From positions 1 through 22,951 of the forward strand of contig JAYMSP010002677.1 of NCBI GenBank assembly GCA_036897095.1: a stretch of DNA of 22,951 nt, given 5' to 3'. Numbering within the stretch: position 1 is the first letter of the stretch; each line of letters opens with the position of its first letter. Source of the stretch: Plantago elongata. Taxonomy: Eukaryota > Streptophyta > Magnoliopsida > Lamiales > Plantaginaceae. The notes below the pieces were generated by a model, which saw only the letters and a list, made by a program, of their open reading frames with translations, was not told the origin of the DNA and ran no database searches. The translations under genes and the position numbers were made by a program. Below are positions 7,300-17,990 of this stretch, piece after piece.

Positions 7300-9220
7300 A
7301 CCCTGTCCCCAAGGACATCCACCGACCAGAGAAAGAACTGTATGATCCTCAGGGAGATGTCCCAGCGGTCGTCTCACATCAAGCCCTTCATCTGACAGGG
7401 AAAGCCGTCCGCTTCATAGGATGCGCTTTGTCTCAAAGCGAGATTCTCAAAGCAGCCAGGTTGAGAGGGTTGTCCAGGGTCCTCTGTCAGGATCACACGA
7501 CCCACCACCAGGATAACATTTCACTTTGCCAAATGGTCAGATCCTCCGTACTAACCACTTTGGTATCATGGATGATCAGTTTGGGTTGCTGCTTACTACG
7601 ATTTAAGGATGCTTTGGGTCCAACAACGTTCAACCATGACATGTCACTCCCATGGAAGCCACTCAGCGACCAACAAATTCATCACTATCTCGTCACGAGC
7701 AACCTCCTGTCCATGAGAGGAGAGGGGATCTGCAGACATAGGGAGATTTGAGAAATGTGTTGGAGCAAAGGTATGTCACCTCCTAGAACCAACAAGGTAG
7801 GAGTCTGAACGAGCAAAATGGTCAAGAAGGAGCAAATCTTAGGAGAGCTCCAGTGCACAACCGTTTGGGGGACCAGGTCGCAGACAACAACCAAATCATT
7901 CGTCAGGATGTTCGTGCACCAAAAATGGTGGAACATCCGAGGACTGACAAGTTGATGACCGCAGAAGAGATCTATGCTCAACATAAGCTTATGGAAACTC
8001 AGATCCAAAAACCTCGGACGAGGGATCAAGAATTGAGAGCAGATATGTGTTTCCGCTCCAAACCCATTGGGTGACGAGGTCATGATGGAGAAAGAAATGA
8101 ACAAGGATCCAAAACTTGTGTATCCAAACCAAGAGTGTTACTATGGAGATACCAGTCTGCTGGGTCACTTGACAAGGCACAACAACAAAATGGACACTAA
8201 GGGTTTCAACGATAACACGAAGGCTCTCAACATTTCATCAACTCTCTTCGGGAATGCGATGGACTAGAATATGTCTTTAGCAAAAAAGTCCATCAAGTCA
8301 TACCCATATTTGAGTTCCAAGTTCATGAGAAGGTTTGGCAAAGCCAGACGGAGGACTAGTTCCACTTAGCACCTATCAGGGGTCCTCCAAAAGGAACAAG
8401 AAGATCTCTGCACTTTCCTAGATCGGTTCAATGCGGAAGTACTACGAGTCGAGCCACATAGTATCAAGCATCGTGTCTGTCACTTGTATTAGAATACTAG
8501 TAGTGTCGAACTCAGAATGACTCTGCAGCAAAAAGTTCTTGAGCGAAAGGTTCCTAGAGGATATTTGCGGAGAAGTGTTGTATATGGAAGATTACAGAAA
8601 GAATGTACCCGTGAATGCTGGTCTAAAGGAAAACAAAGAGCTTATGAAGCAAGAGCATAAAAAACAGAAGTTCGACCAAAAGAAGGAATACAAGGATAGG
8701 AACTACAATAGGGGCTTCAAAAGGGAAATAAGTCCGCCCCCGAGGCATATCGACTATACCCGCCTTAACAGGCCGAGATCCAACATCTTGGCTTGTATCA
8801 TGGAAAGGAAAATGGATCTCAAGTGGCCCAAACCATTGAAAAGTCAAAAGGGTAAGGATACTAGGGGCGGTATTGCGAGTTCCATAACTCTCAAGGTCAC
8901 GAAAATGGATGAATGTGTTCAGTTGAAGACCGAGGTCGAGCACCTAGTCCGGGAAGGAAAGCTGAAGGATCACATCGCAACATGAGCCATTCAGGAACGA
9001 GAGGACGGAGCAACGTAGGGAAGAGCGAGTGACTAAGACAAGGGCCAGATCCCTGCCACCTCCTCCTCCACGCCAGAACCATGCCTCTTGGATGAAGTAT
9101 AATCAATATGAGTTTGATAACGATATAGAGATGGAGAACCTCCCATACAACGAAATCATCAAGACTATAGTCGGACGGCCAGCGGGCGACGATAGTATGA
9201 ACGCAAGAGAGTGAACATAT
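7300..9220 (+). pseudogene. Decayed Ty3/gypsy gag
   Basis: This is read in several frames because of stops and frameshifts. Around 8285-8470 the residues SIKSYPYLSSKFMRRFGK, VLQKEQEDLCTFLDRFNAEVLRVEPH match the retrotransposon gag core (Retrotrans_gag). At 8539-8985 comes the basic region with DYTRLNRPRSNILACI and LKWPKPLKSQKG, then ECVQLKTEVEHLVREGKLKDHI. The nucleocapsid zinc-knuckle-like text YCEFHNSQGHENG is readable near 8870-8910 only in the neighbouring frame, so a frameshift splits it. The N-terminal part (7428-8267) is fragmented. It is non-functional. Confidence 0.75.
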
Positions 9221-9226
9221 CAGAAT

Positions 9227-9480
9227 ATGAGGAATAACGAAAAGTCCTATGCAACCCCTCCCCTCTCAGGAACGAACTCCATCGTCTTTGATGATAGTGA
9301 AATCCCTCCGCCTACGTCAGATGGAAAAGACGTTGATGATCCAGATGTCCCGCAGGTGGTGTCTCTTACCATCGCAATGTATTGTGTCAACAAGATTCTT
9401 GTAGATACAGTGAAGCTCCTCAAATGTCATTTTAAAGAGGATCGACAAATCGCAGCCTGCTTAAGTGCGATGTAACTGCA
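9227..9480 (+). pseudogene. Start of gypsy aspartic protease, frameshifted
   Basis: NSIVFDDSEIPPP and VPQVVSLTIAMYCVNKILVDT resemble the stretch leading to the protease active site in plant gypsy polyproteins. The expected DTG(S)SS motif is present only partly: after LVDT the frame is lost, and SSSNVI continues in the next frame. The rest of the protease and all of RT, RNase H and integrase are absent. The element is therefore truncated here, close to where the second LINE begins. Confidence 0.6.
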
Positions 9481-9849
9481 ACATCTCTATGGGCTTGGGC
9501 TTTGGCCATTGGTTCGCACATGGCCCCAAGGCCTGAGGAACTGAACCATCATTTACAAGCCTTAATTACATGCGGCGCTAAACCAGAATGACTGTTCAGA
9601 TCTTCACAAGTTTTATCTGACGCTTTAGTCCAACACATTGGTCCTTGAGAACGATTCGATATTGACATGTATGTCCGACACATATCGAATCAGTCATATA
9701 TCATGGAAGAACTAACCATCACCTTGCCTGTCCCTCTGCAGATGGTGATCCACGATCACTATTAGATCCATCACCTACAAAAATTGAAGCATCGATGCTC
9801 CGCTGAGCAACGACATGGTTGACACCCAGAGCTTACACCTTGAATTTGG
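9481..9849. other. Unassigned junction between gypsy remnant and second LINE
   Basis: Retrotransposon-like composition, but every frame is broken within short distances. It may hold the decayed remainder of the gypsy protease or the 5' part of the LINE. No target duplication could be matched to the LINE 3' end. Confidence 0.4.
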
Positions 9850-12525
9850 GATACCCATCAATGGGCGACCGATGATTGTAGTCTAGGATAAGCTGGCACG
9901 ACTCAAGCATGTAATACGGGCCATGCAATAGCCTACTATGGGGGTTAATTGAGAAGATCACGGCTGCCCGAAATAATTTGGAGCAGCCACAATTGCAGAT
10001 AACTTCTGATCGTATGAATGTCCACTTGATTGAGAGAATTAAAGATTGCACAGTGGAATTGATTAAATGGAATGAACTGGAAGAAAGGTTGTTGCACCAA
10101 AAGTCTAAAATCATATGGTTGCGAGTGGGTGATGGGAATAATGCCTACTTTGATGCCTATGTGAAAGTCACAAACAGGAACATCGACATTGCCAAGCTTC
10201 AGAACCAAGATGGTATTGTACTTACATCACAAGAAGACTTGGAATATGAAGTAGTTGAATTCCATTCCTAATTGGTGGGGACGGCGATGATAAGACTTCG
10301 AGGGCTGGATATCGAACGGCTCAGAGATGGTCCCCAACTCACTCTTAAGGATGGGGTTTTCCTGACTTCTCCATTCTCCACTAAAGAAATCATTGATGCT
10401 TTGGGCGACATAGGAGACTTGAAAGATCCTGGGATAGATGGATTTAATGCAAAATTCTTCAAATCGGCATGGCTTGTTGTGGGTAAGGATGTGATTGAAG
10501 CAGTAAAAGATTTTTTTACCCATGACCGAATGTACCTGACGGTGAATTGCAGTCTTGTCACCCTGATCCCAAAGAAACCCGATGCGTTGATGGTCAACGA
10601 CTTCCACCCCATCTCTTGTTGTACAACACTGTACAAAATTATCTCCAAAATCTTGACCGATCGCCTAGCAAAGTTGTGGGTAAAATCGTACATGAGAGCC
10701 AGACTGCTTTGATACCTGGGCAACAAATACATAGCCACATTTTGTTAGCCTATGAACTTCTCCGTGGATATGGGAGGAAAACATGAACACCGAGATGCAT
10801 GTTGCAAATGGACTTACATAAAGCTTATGACACAGTGGAGTGGGTAGCACTGGAAGGTATCTTATATGAAATGAATTTTCCAGGTCAGTTTATACGATGG
10901 ATTATGATTTGTGTGACCACTGTGTCGTACCGATACATGGTTAACGACAAACCCACTCGCATTCTTAAAGCACTGCGTGGGCTCAGACAGGGAGATCCTT
11001 TATCTCTAGTCCTCTTTGTCCTAGTCATGGAGTATATGCACAGGGTTGTGCAGGGTTTGAAACGTATCCCAGATTTCAGTTTCTCATGCTAAATGTGAGA
11101 AACTGGATATTGTTAACCTTAGCTCTGCGGACAATCTACTACTCTTTTCTAGAGGGGATGTGAGGTCGGTTGAGTTGCTAATGGGTGCTTTCCACCAATT
11201 TGCCGAATCCACTGGTCTACGGATGAAACCGATAAAATGTCAGGTTTTTTCGGCTCCGTGGATGCTTTCGAACATGGTGAAATCAGGCGAGTGACGGGCT
11301 TTGGTGAGGGAAGCCTACCGTTCCGGTACCTCGGGGTCCCACTTACTAGTCGACGACTCACTATAGCACAATCTCAACAGCTTGTTGATAAGCTAGTAGG
11401 TAGAATTCGCCATTGGAGTGCTAAACTATTGAGTTATGGAGGCTGACTACAGATGATAAAGAGTGTATTATTTGCGATTACGAATTACTGGTTGCATGTC
11501 TTTCCTTTGCCGAAGGGGGTGCTACACGTGATCGAATCTATATGCAGATCTTACCTCTGGTCGAATAGCGATGAAATTACCAGGAAATCTCCTAATGCTT
11601 GGGAAAAGGTATGCTTACCGAAAAAACAAGTAGGGCTCCATGTGATTGATCTGATAGTATGGAACCAAGCCTGCTTGCTAAAGTTACTCTGGAACCTATG
11701 CGGTAAACAGGATAATCTATGGGTTAAATGGGTTCATATATATTATATGCCACAGGACCACATTCTCACCTACCCTGTGCCATTGATTAACTCTTGGATT
11801 ATGAAAGGAATTTTAACGTGCAGAAGTAGACCTTAAACAACCAAGCTTGGTCTAACATGCAAGTCCTACCAAAGTCCAAAACCAACATATATACTTCATT
11901 GAAGGAAGAAGCGCCAGAAGTTCCTTGGCACTCGGTATTAAGCGGCCAGCTAGCTCGACCGAGAGCTAGAATGGTCACATGGTTAGCCTATCATGGCCGA
12001 TTAACAACTAGAGATAGAATGAGTCGGTTCGGGTTTTGCAGTGATACGACATGTTGCTTATGCGGTGCGAATGAAACACATGAACATCTACTCTTTGCTT
12101 GCACAATCACTGGGCGAATATGGAGTGATATACTACGATGGCTAAAAATCCGGCACACCCCGCAGACTTGTCATCCTGAATTGGAGTGGGTTACGAGAGC
12201 AAGTAAAGGCAAAAGCTGGAAAGGTAGAATACTCAAGGTAGAATTTATAGAGACAATTTATGAGATTTGAAAGCACCGAAATAATGTGTGTTTCAATAAT
12301 GTAGATAGAGGACTTTTGGTTGCCCAATACATTATAGATATAGTTACGTATAGAGGTAACTTAGTCCCCCGGCTCAGACCCCATATTGGACGTCTCTTGC
12401 TGACTTAGAATTGCTAGTAGGTTAGTCCATTTCATAGGCTGGATCACTTGATCGCCTTCTCCTTTGTACTGTTTTTAGAGTTTGATAATATATTCTCGTT
12501 CCAAAATAGTATATTAAAAAAAAGG
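9850..12525 (+). mobile_element. Second decayed LINE, ORF2 reverse transcriptase to zf-RVT
   Basis: The + strand shows a 5'-truncated LINE ORF2. The first recognisable part is the RT-preceding region (WDKLARLKHVIRAM-like, with stops, 9890-9945). Then come DGNNAYFDAYVK, DPGIDGFNAKFFKSAW (10430-10470), LVTLIPKK, motif A LQMDLHKAYDTVEW (about 10802-10843), motif B GLRQGDPLS (10980-11010), and the FRYLGVPL block (11310-11345). The zf-RVT zinc finger follows with CCLCG and HEHLLFAC (12050-12100). Stops and frameshifts interrupt it at about 10271, 10712, 11092, 11446, 11836 and 12270. Motif C reads SADN where FADD or YADD is expected. An A-rich end at 12516-12523 may be the residual poly-A tail. 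There is no RNase H, unlike the first LINE, so it is a different subfamily or was lost. Confidence 0.88.
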
Positions 12526-13324
12526 ATCAAGTATGTATATCCCATAAAATGTTTTGTTTTATGTGCGATTTGGCAAAGTGATTTGATAAAGCATGGATTA
12601 TGTATACATACACTTATGCTCATCGATGTGCCTATGGATTATGTGGACCCTCTCGGGGGGTATTGTCTTGCTTTTGGAGATTTCCGTTATGTTATGTTGT
12701 GGAGCCTTATGTGTTAAGGGATATTTAGACCCCTATGCATTAGGGGATATTTGTGGACCCTTATGTGTTAGGGGATATATTTTATGGAGCGGCCTCTGTG
12801 CCACCGGACTTACACTAGTGGCCATAGTGTATATTCGATTAGAGCTATGAATGTGTTTAGTGTGCTGTGACATATGTTCCATGCAAAGAAAATATATTTC
12901 GATTATTGTTTTGTATAAAACTAGAGTGTATATGTATGTATACTTTTCTATATGTATTTGATCCGGGTAAAAGTGTCATGGGCTCACCCTTACACCCCCC
13001 ATCTTCAGATATTAGTAACTGGCATTGGACGACTTTGGAGTTAAGACGGTAGACGAATGATGAGTTTGTGAAGACTTTTTAGTAGTGGTTGCGTACTCTG
13101 AGGTTTGTATTGTATATGAGGGTTTGTACAGTTGAGATGGTTTTTCATGTATAGAGGACTTGTAATTATTATTGTAATTACTGTATGGGATTTTTAGATA
13201 CTTTGTTTGTACCACTATGAGATATTGTTATATTTTGAGGATAAAGTAGATTTTGTCTTGGCGTGTGCCCATCTCACAATAGACGACCGATCGTGCTAAA
13301 GTACTTTGATTTTGGGGCGTCACA
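12526..13324 (+). mobile_element. Probable gypsy LTR remnant ending GGGGCGTCACA
   Basis: The right end TTGGGGCGTCACA (to 13324) is like the 3' termini of many plant chromovirus-type LTRs. A plausible left end is TGTGCGATTTGG at 12562, giving about 763 bp. The flanks TTTTA and TTTAT are only an imperfect target-duplication match, so the left boundary is uncertain. Inside lie a 27-bp triplication and several TATA-like stretches. The + strand frames here (12448-12717, 12593-12850, 12867-13052) have no recognisable protein content. Confidence 0.4.
12701..12781 (+). repeat. Three tandem 27-bp units
   Basis: Units occupy 12701-12727, 12728-12754 and 12755-12781. The pattern is GGACCCTTATGTGTTAGGGG followed by ATATTT and one more base. 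There are a few substitutions per unit and no indels. Because 27 is a multiple of three the array stays open in one frame, which alone accounts for much of the apparent open frame over it. Confidence 0.85.
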
Positions 13325-13719
13325 TTTATTCTCATGGTAGTATGAATTTTGGTAGTTTCTTTTTCCTTTTTCTCTATTCAATGTCGGAAAAACAAATGTG
13401 ATGAATCATTTTTCTCAAAAAAACTGAGCATATGTGAAAGAGTGATATCTGTCACAATATACATGATATTTAGTGACAAAAGGAAAATTCGTTACTATAT
13501 TTATTTTATAGTGATGAACACTTTGTCACTTAAATTAAAAAAAAAAAGATTGATAATAGTCTTTGTAGTATTTTTTTTCTGAAAGTAGTTAAAAGACATA
13601 TTAAGCCACAATATAGGTTCAAGGCATAAGACATGCTAGGGAAACCATGAGAATAATACAATATATGGTTCATATTACAATTCTTTCCAAAACCATTAGA
13701 ATTCCTACCAAAAATTCAA
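13325..13719. other. AT-rich spacer with GTGAC inverted motifs
   Basis: No gene is recognised. AGTGACAAA at 13472-13480 and its inverse TTTGTCACT at 13522-13530, together with nearby TATAGTGATGAAC and GTGATATCTGTCAC, resemble subterminal motifs of plant CACTA/Mutator-like elements. Without termini or target duplication the link is weak. Confidence 0.4.
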
Positions 13720-14224
13720 AAAACGAAACTCAAACACTGCCGCTAGTTGAACAATTCCGACACCTCGCCCCTTGGACACACTGTCATATCCGCAAAAACA
13801 TACTTCGTGTACATTGCTTCCTTCTCTTTAAGTCAGCTCCAAGTATTATATTTAATCAGCTCAACAATTTCCAGTCAGTCGTTTTTAGTGTTTCTGAACA
13901 CAAGGTTAGAGATCCACATAGTCCAAATAATCCCTGCTATACACAAAAGCCTAAATCCACATAGTCCAAAAGGTGAGATACAGTTTCCAGCTCCTCTAAT
14001 CCGCACAACTTACAGCAACAAGAAACCTCCTCATGCCAAATGCCTCTTGCTCTCAAATTCGAATACACTGGTAATCTCTCATGTATGACTTTTCAGCTTA
14101 ACATTTAATTTTAAACGACACCCAATTATGCTAACTATCCTTAACCTAGTCCGGTTTTTGTCACTCCTTGAATTTAGAAGTAATAGCAGCTTCCTGCATC
14201 CAGATTTCTCATTCTTCCCATTAT

Positions 14225-15061
14225 TGTAATGCCTCAAGAAATTTGAACCAATTTAAAAAACAACAGAGGCGTTAAATCGATAACGAAAAGACATTCTCAA
14301 GACTTTAACAAATACAATCCAATAGCCAATAGTTGACTTGCGAAACAAACTACTTTTACATGCAACGGTATTAAAGATACAAAAATCCCATTTTAAACCT
14401 AATTTCACTCAAGTTGATGAACGTCTACCCGACTCGGTCCTCCACTAAACTTCAGAATCTACAAGGAAGGAAAACGAAGAGTGTGAGACAAAAATCTTCA
14501 GTGATGTTCGTGTGTGAGAGTGACCATTAACATATCAACAAGAAATTTATAACATACATCAATCATATAAATATACAATCAATAAAGCTGCAATCAATCA
14601 ATGATTCGTTGGTGTAGTCTTCCTTATAACCCCAATCCGAGCCCTTATAACTCCTCTCAATCAATCAATACCCACCATGGTACAGGCTGAAACACCAATA
14701 CTCCCAAGACCTCGGCGGCTTCTGCCTCGCGTCAAGGGATAGTAAGCGAATGAACCTTAAGAATAACTCGACAGACACAACTGCCCAAGCTATCCACTCG
14801 GAAACATCCACCAAAATTGCACACATTTCGTGTATATATATATATATATATATATAAATCAATCTTTCGTGCAAAAATCAAGTTTTAGTTTAATCATGTG
14901 AAAGTAGCCAAATCGTTCTAGACACCAAATAGAGTTAAATTAATATGAATTCGATACAAGGGATGGTATTCAGCATAAAATGAAGTAGAATCAAAAATAA
15001 TTTTTAAATTTTTATAAATAATAATAAAATAATAACGATGGAAAAAATACGGGGTTTTACA
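14225..15061 (+). mobile_element. Solo LTR (837 bp) with ATTAT target duplication
   Basis: Starts TGTAATGCCTCAAGAAATTTG and ends ATACGGGGTTTTACA. It therefore has TG..CA ends of the type seen in plant Ty3/gypsy chromovirus LTRs. It is flanked by identical 5-bp direct repeats ATTAT at 14220-14224 and 15062-15066. A TATA box TATAAATA lies at 14566-14573 and a (TA)12 microsatellite at 14833-14856. No internal gag or pol sequence is present, so it arose by recombination between two LTRs. It interrupts the minus-strand LINE and is therefore younger than it. Confidence 0.85.
14833..14856. repeat. (TA)12 microsatellite
   Basis: Twelve uninterrupted TA units lie inside the solo LTR; copy number is likely to vary between individuals. 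Confidence 0.9.
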
Positions 15062-15189
15062 ATTATGATTCAATATCTAACTATCATGTGTGCCATTTCT
15101 GATTGACAACCTGTTCAACATAGAAAATATTTCTTGCACCAAAACAACCTCACAATCAAATAAATTTTGCCTCCCAGACCAGACACATT

Positions 15190-15613
15190 CAACCTCAAAG
15201 CCTCTATAAACTTGACTCTATATCCAACCTTGGGTATTTTTCTGCCCAAGACACACCCCCTCACTCTACTTATCTTTCAGAACAAAGTATTTTTACCATC
15301 CACCCTTACAAAACCACTCTTTCATTCCCACGAACTTCATTAAATCCCTCCACCACCACAACCATTCCTTATCCCATGGTTTCTCACTCGACACCAACCT
15401 TAAAGTCTATAGACTTGACTCTATCTCTAACAGTGCACTCTTTTTTGACTTCAATGTTAAACAACCTTGGGTATTTTTCTGCCCAAGGTACACCCCTCCC
15501 TCCACTTATCTTTCAGAACAACGTATTTTTCCCATCCACCCTTACAAAACCACTCTTTCATTCCCAATCCCTCCACCACCATGACCATTCCTTATCCCAT
15601 GGTTTCTCACTCG
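15190..15613. repeat. Tandem duplication inside the third LINE
   Basis: Two copies at 15190-15394 and 15395-15613 share long blocks including CCTTGGGTATTTTTCTGCCC, the block around CCATCCACCCTTACAAAACC, and the ending CATTCCTTATCCCATGGTTT before CTCACTCG. The second copy carries about 34 extra bases near 15428-15462 and lacks about 14 bases near 15570. The + strand proline/serine-rich open frames over it are not conserved between copies and are shadows. Confidence 0.85.
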
Positions 15614-15716
15614 CACCTTCCTAGCATTAGAAGCCCCCCATATTTTGACTCAAGTATTCTAACCCGCGGTACCTCACCACCTTTCGCAAACCTCCAAACA
15701 TAAACAATTTTTGTAG

Positions 15717-16470
15717 TGGTTCTATGTATATTGAAATGTAAGTGAATGATGTCCAGTTGGATTTATTATATATAATTATTTACGAATATACAACTAACTA
15801 AAATAAACACAAGTAAAAAGGGTAACATGTTGTTTATTTGAGTAAAGCAAAACAATAAAATACTTTGTATGTCCTGCTATAAAGGTACCTTCCACTGAAC
15901 CCATATTTGTTTATGAAAATGTTTAGAAAATTATAAAGTACTCATAATATTTTGTTGATTAATATTTATAAAAATAATTAATAAAATAATATTTTAGCTT
16001 GGAGCTCGCTATTTGTCAAACGAGAAGTAGAACTTTGCATTGTGCCAAGAGCACAATTGTATCTTATAGTAGGATAGAGTAATGTGACTCCTCACACCCA
16101 TATATTGTGAGAAAACATCATTTGTATGGTAGCCATGTATTTTCAATAATAAACAAGAAAATGTAAAATCAATACAGAACCAATAATATATAATTTAAAA
16201 TTAAAAAGAAGGTGATGGTTGAGATGACATATTTATAGTCACCGTTGCATGTGTAGAACCTCATAATCTACATTTATAATCATAATGAATATGTGACGGA
16301 GGAGATGACATATAATTTGTAAAACCAGCATTTAAATAGAGAACACAATAACGATCCCCAGAACATAGTAAGGTTCATAGTAATATGTATTTAAAAGTAT
16401 ACTTGTATTGGCATGGAGCAACAAGATGTTCTAAAATAATTCATTAACAAATGAATGTTTCACTTTCATT
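15717..16470. other. AT-rich intergenic sequence
   Basis: No gene or known element recognised on either strand. Two imperfect direct words around GAGATGACATAT occur at about 16220 and 16300. Confidence 0.6.
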
Positions 16471-16474
16471 ATTA

Positions 16475-16603
16475 GGGCCGTTTGGAATGAAATCTAATTG
16501 GTCTATTTGGTTTGATTGACAGTAATTTGTCTAAAATACACTTCACATACCTCCATTTCAATTACATTCAAAATATAATTTCACCAAAATTCATCCAAAC
16601 GTC
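16475..16603. mobile_element. Possible MITE with GGGCCGTTTGGA terminus
   Basis: The left end GGGCCGTTTGGAATGAAATC has the GGGCCnGTTTGG style of many plant PIF/Harbinger and hAT MITE termini. The stretch AATTCATCCAAACGTCC (about 16586-16603) is an imperfect inverted counterpart. A clean target duplication is not seen, and the right end lies inside a tandem duplication, so this is tentative. Confidence 0.35.
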
Positions 16604-16762
16604 CATTCAAATTCTATACCAATCAGCCCCGAGGTGATCTACTACTAGTGGAAGATCTCCATTTCAATTACATTCAAAACACAATTTCACCAAAATTCAT
16701 CCAAACGTCCATTCAAATTCTATACCAATCAGCCCCGAGGTGATCTACTACTAGTGGAAGAT
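16551..16762. repeat. Near-identical 106-bp tandem duplication
   Basis: 16551-16656 and 16657-16762 are direct copies starting CTCCATTTCAATTACATTC and ending CTACTACTAGTGGAAGAT. Only two differences are seen (AATATAATTT against AACACAATTT), so the duplication is recent or kept similar. Confidence 0.92.
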
Positions 16763-17990
16763 CGAATAAATTATAAACAAAACAAAAAGATTTGTAGTGG
16801 TATGTGACCGAATTTCACCCTTAAAACCATGAAACTAGAACTAATTAACTGCACTAGCGTCATAGAATTGGAAAGCTACATAAATTCTGACAACTTGCTT
16901 TAAATATTGTCTCAAGCTATGGAAAGAGGTCCATCTCATGCTAAATGCACCGTAAAGTAGCAATTTGTCGTAGTCTAACTGAATATTGACAGACATGGCC
17001 ATAAAACAAGCACCTCAAACACAAAATATATGTTCATATATTGTAATCTTGAAATTATGACACATCGCAAATAAGATTTACATTATACTGTGTGTAGTTT
17101 GACTTGTATGAGAAATATAAGTTAATTTGAAAACACTATTTTGCTATTAAATATGGGACATAACTACAATAAATTTGTTCGAATTTAAAAATAGACCAAG
17201 AAAGACGATTATACCATATAATTTAATTACTTATTACTAAAATTCAATGGGCTAGACAATCTAACATGGCATAATAAAAATGATTTGTTCGGTGAGATTG
17301 GTAGGATTGCATGTCTTAACTTGATGAAAGGCAAGGTCAATACTTTAATATGGTTTTAATTAGTTAAAATTTGATAAATAAAATGACTTCCAATTCAATG
17401 ACTTGACACACAACTAATATATTGACTTTGGGCTAAATTAGTTAATTTTCAATCGCTTCGACTTTGGTTACTTAGTTTTTGTTTGTGAACTCATTGGGCT
17501 ATGCACATTCAATCCTGCATAGTCGATGGTGGATATACATGTCAGTATTTTGGTTCAGAATGCTTCAAACAAGTTTGGATCGAATATGATCAATCCTACA
17601 CACATATATGAAAGGAATATGTGGACTGAGATGGGCATGAAGTAAATATTTTTGCAACAAGTCTAAAATAGTGTATGGGACACGAAAACAATGAACCATT
17701 ATCACATAACGCCACACAATAAAGTTGAAATTTATCATTTTTCGGATGAATCTGGACCAGGACCCTCACCCTGATTAGGAATATCAAGTGGATTTCTATT
17801 TATGTTGATATAAGTTGTAATATTATGATAGTAAGTGTCACACAAAATGCACTAATTGATGAGCCAAGTGGTGCATGCATGAATTGATGGAATGGCAAGT
17901 CAACATAAAACGCTGAGTAGCACACAAATTCTGCATTTGTTGCTAACAGGGACCTTTTTATGTACATGATATGGATACTCATGTGGGTTC
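16763..17990. other. AT-rich intergenic sequence upstream of the dioxygenase gene
   Basis: No convincing gene. The minus-strand frames at 17596-17787 and 17800-17982 (63 and 60 codons) have no family features and lie in ordinary AT-rich DNA. This stretch probably includes distal promoter sequence of the dioxygenase gene. Confidence 0.55.

Larger units (their letters stand above)
13720..15716 (-). mobile_element. Third decayed LINE ORF2 fragment, split by a solo LTR
   Basis: On the minus strand, 15716 to about 15067 encodes text typical of the region after the RT: WRFAKGGEVPRVRILESKYGG near 15650-15710, then WWWRDL and, in shifting frames, DGKNTLF and WKDKW-like residues. Beyond the solo LTR the zf-RVT domain reads RLPVYSNLRARGIWHEEV, CKLCGLEELETVSHLL (about 13965-14085), followed by IIWTMWISNLVFRN (about 13880-13930). 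The final cysteine of the zinc finger is replaced (LLDYV). Many stops make it a dead copy. The + strand frames at 13647-14088 and 15376-15703 are shadows of it. Confidence 0.75.

Noticed and set aside
7685..8104. A 139-codon minus-strand frame in the gypsy region
   Set aside because: The + strand shows gag-like content across the element, and the minus frame is its shadow.
12593..12850. A cysteine/glycine-rich small protein on the + strand
   Set aside because: Its repeats come from the 27-bp DNA array staying in frame, and it sits in an LTR-like region without a promoter-gene structure.
13349..13582. A 77-codon + strand frame with hydrophobic C-terminus
   Set aside because: AT-rich composition gives F, I, K and S codons by chance; no family, splice context or start context supports it.
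15376..15703. Two overlapping proline/serine-rich + strand frames
   Set aside because: They lie antisense to LINE coding sequence and over a tandem duplication whose length differences break any shared frame.
16551..16762. A CRISPR-like or satellite array
   Set aside because: There are only two adjoining copies without spacers, in plant nuclear DNA; it is a simple tandem duplication.
17596..17787. A 63-codon minus-strand frame considered as a transposase remnant
   Set aside because: No domain motif could be matched with any confidence; it is compatible with chance.
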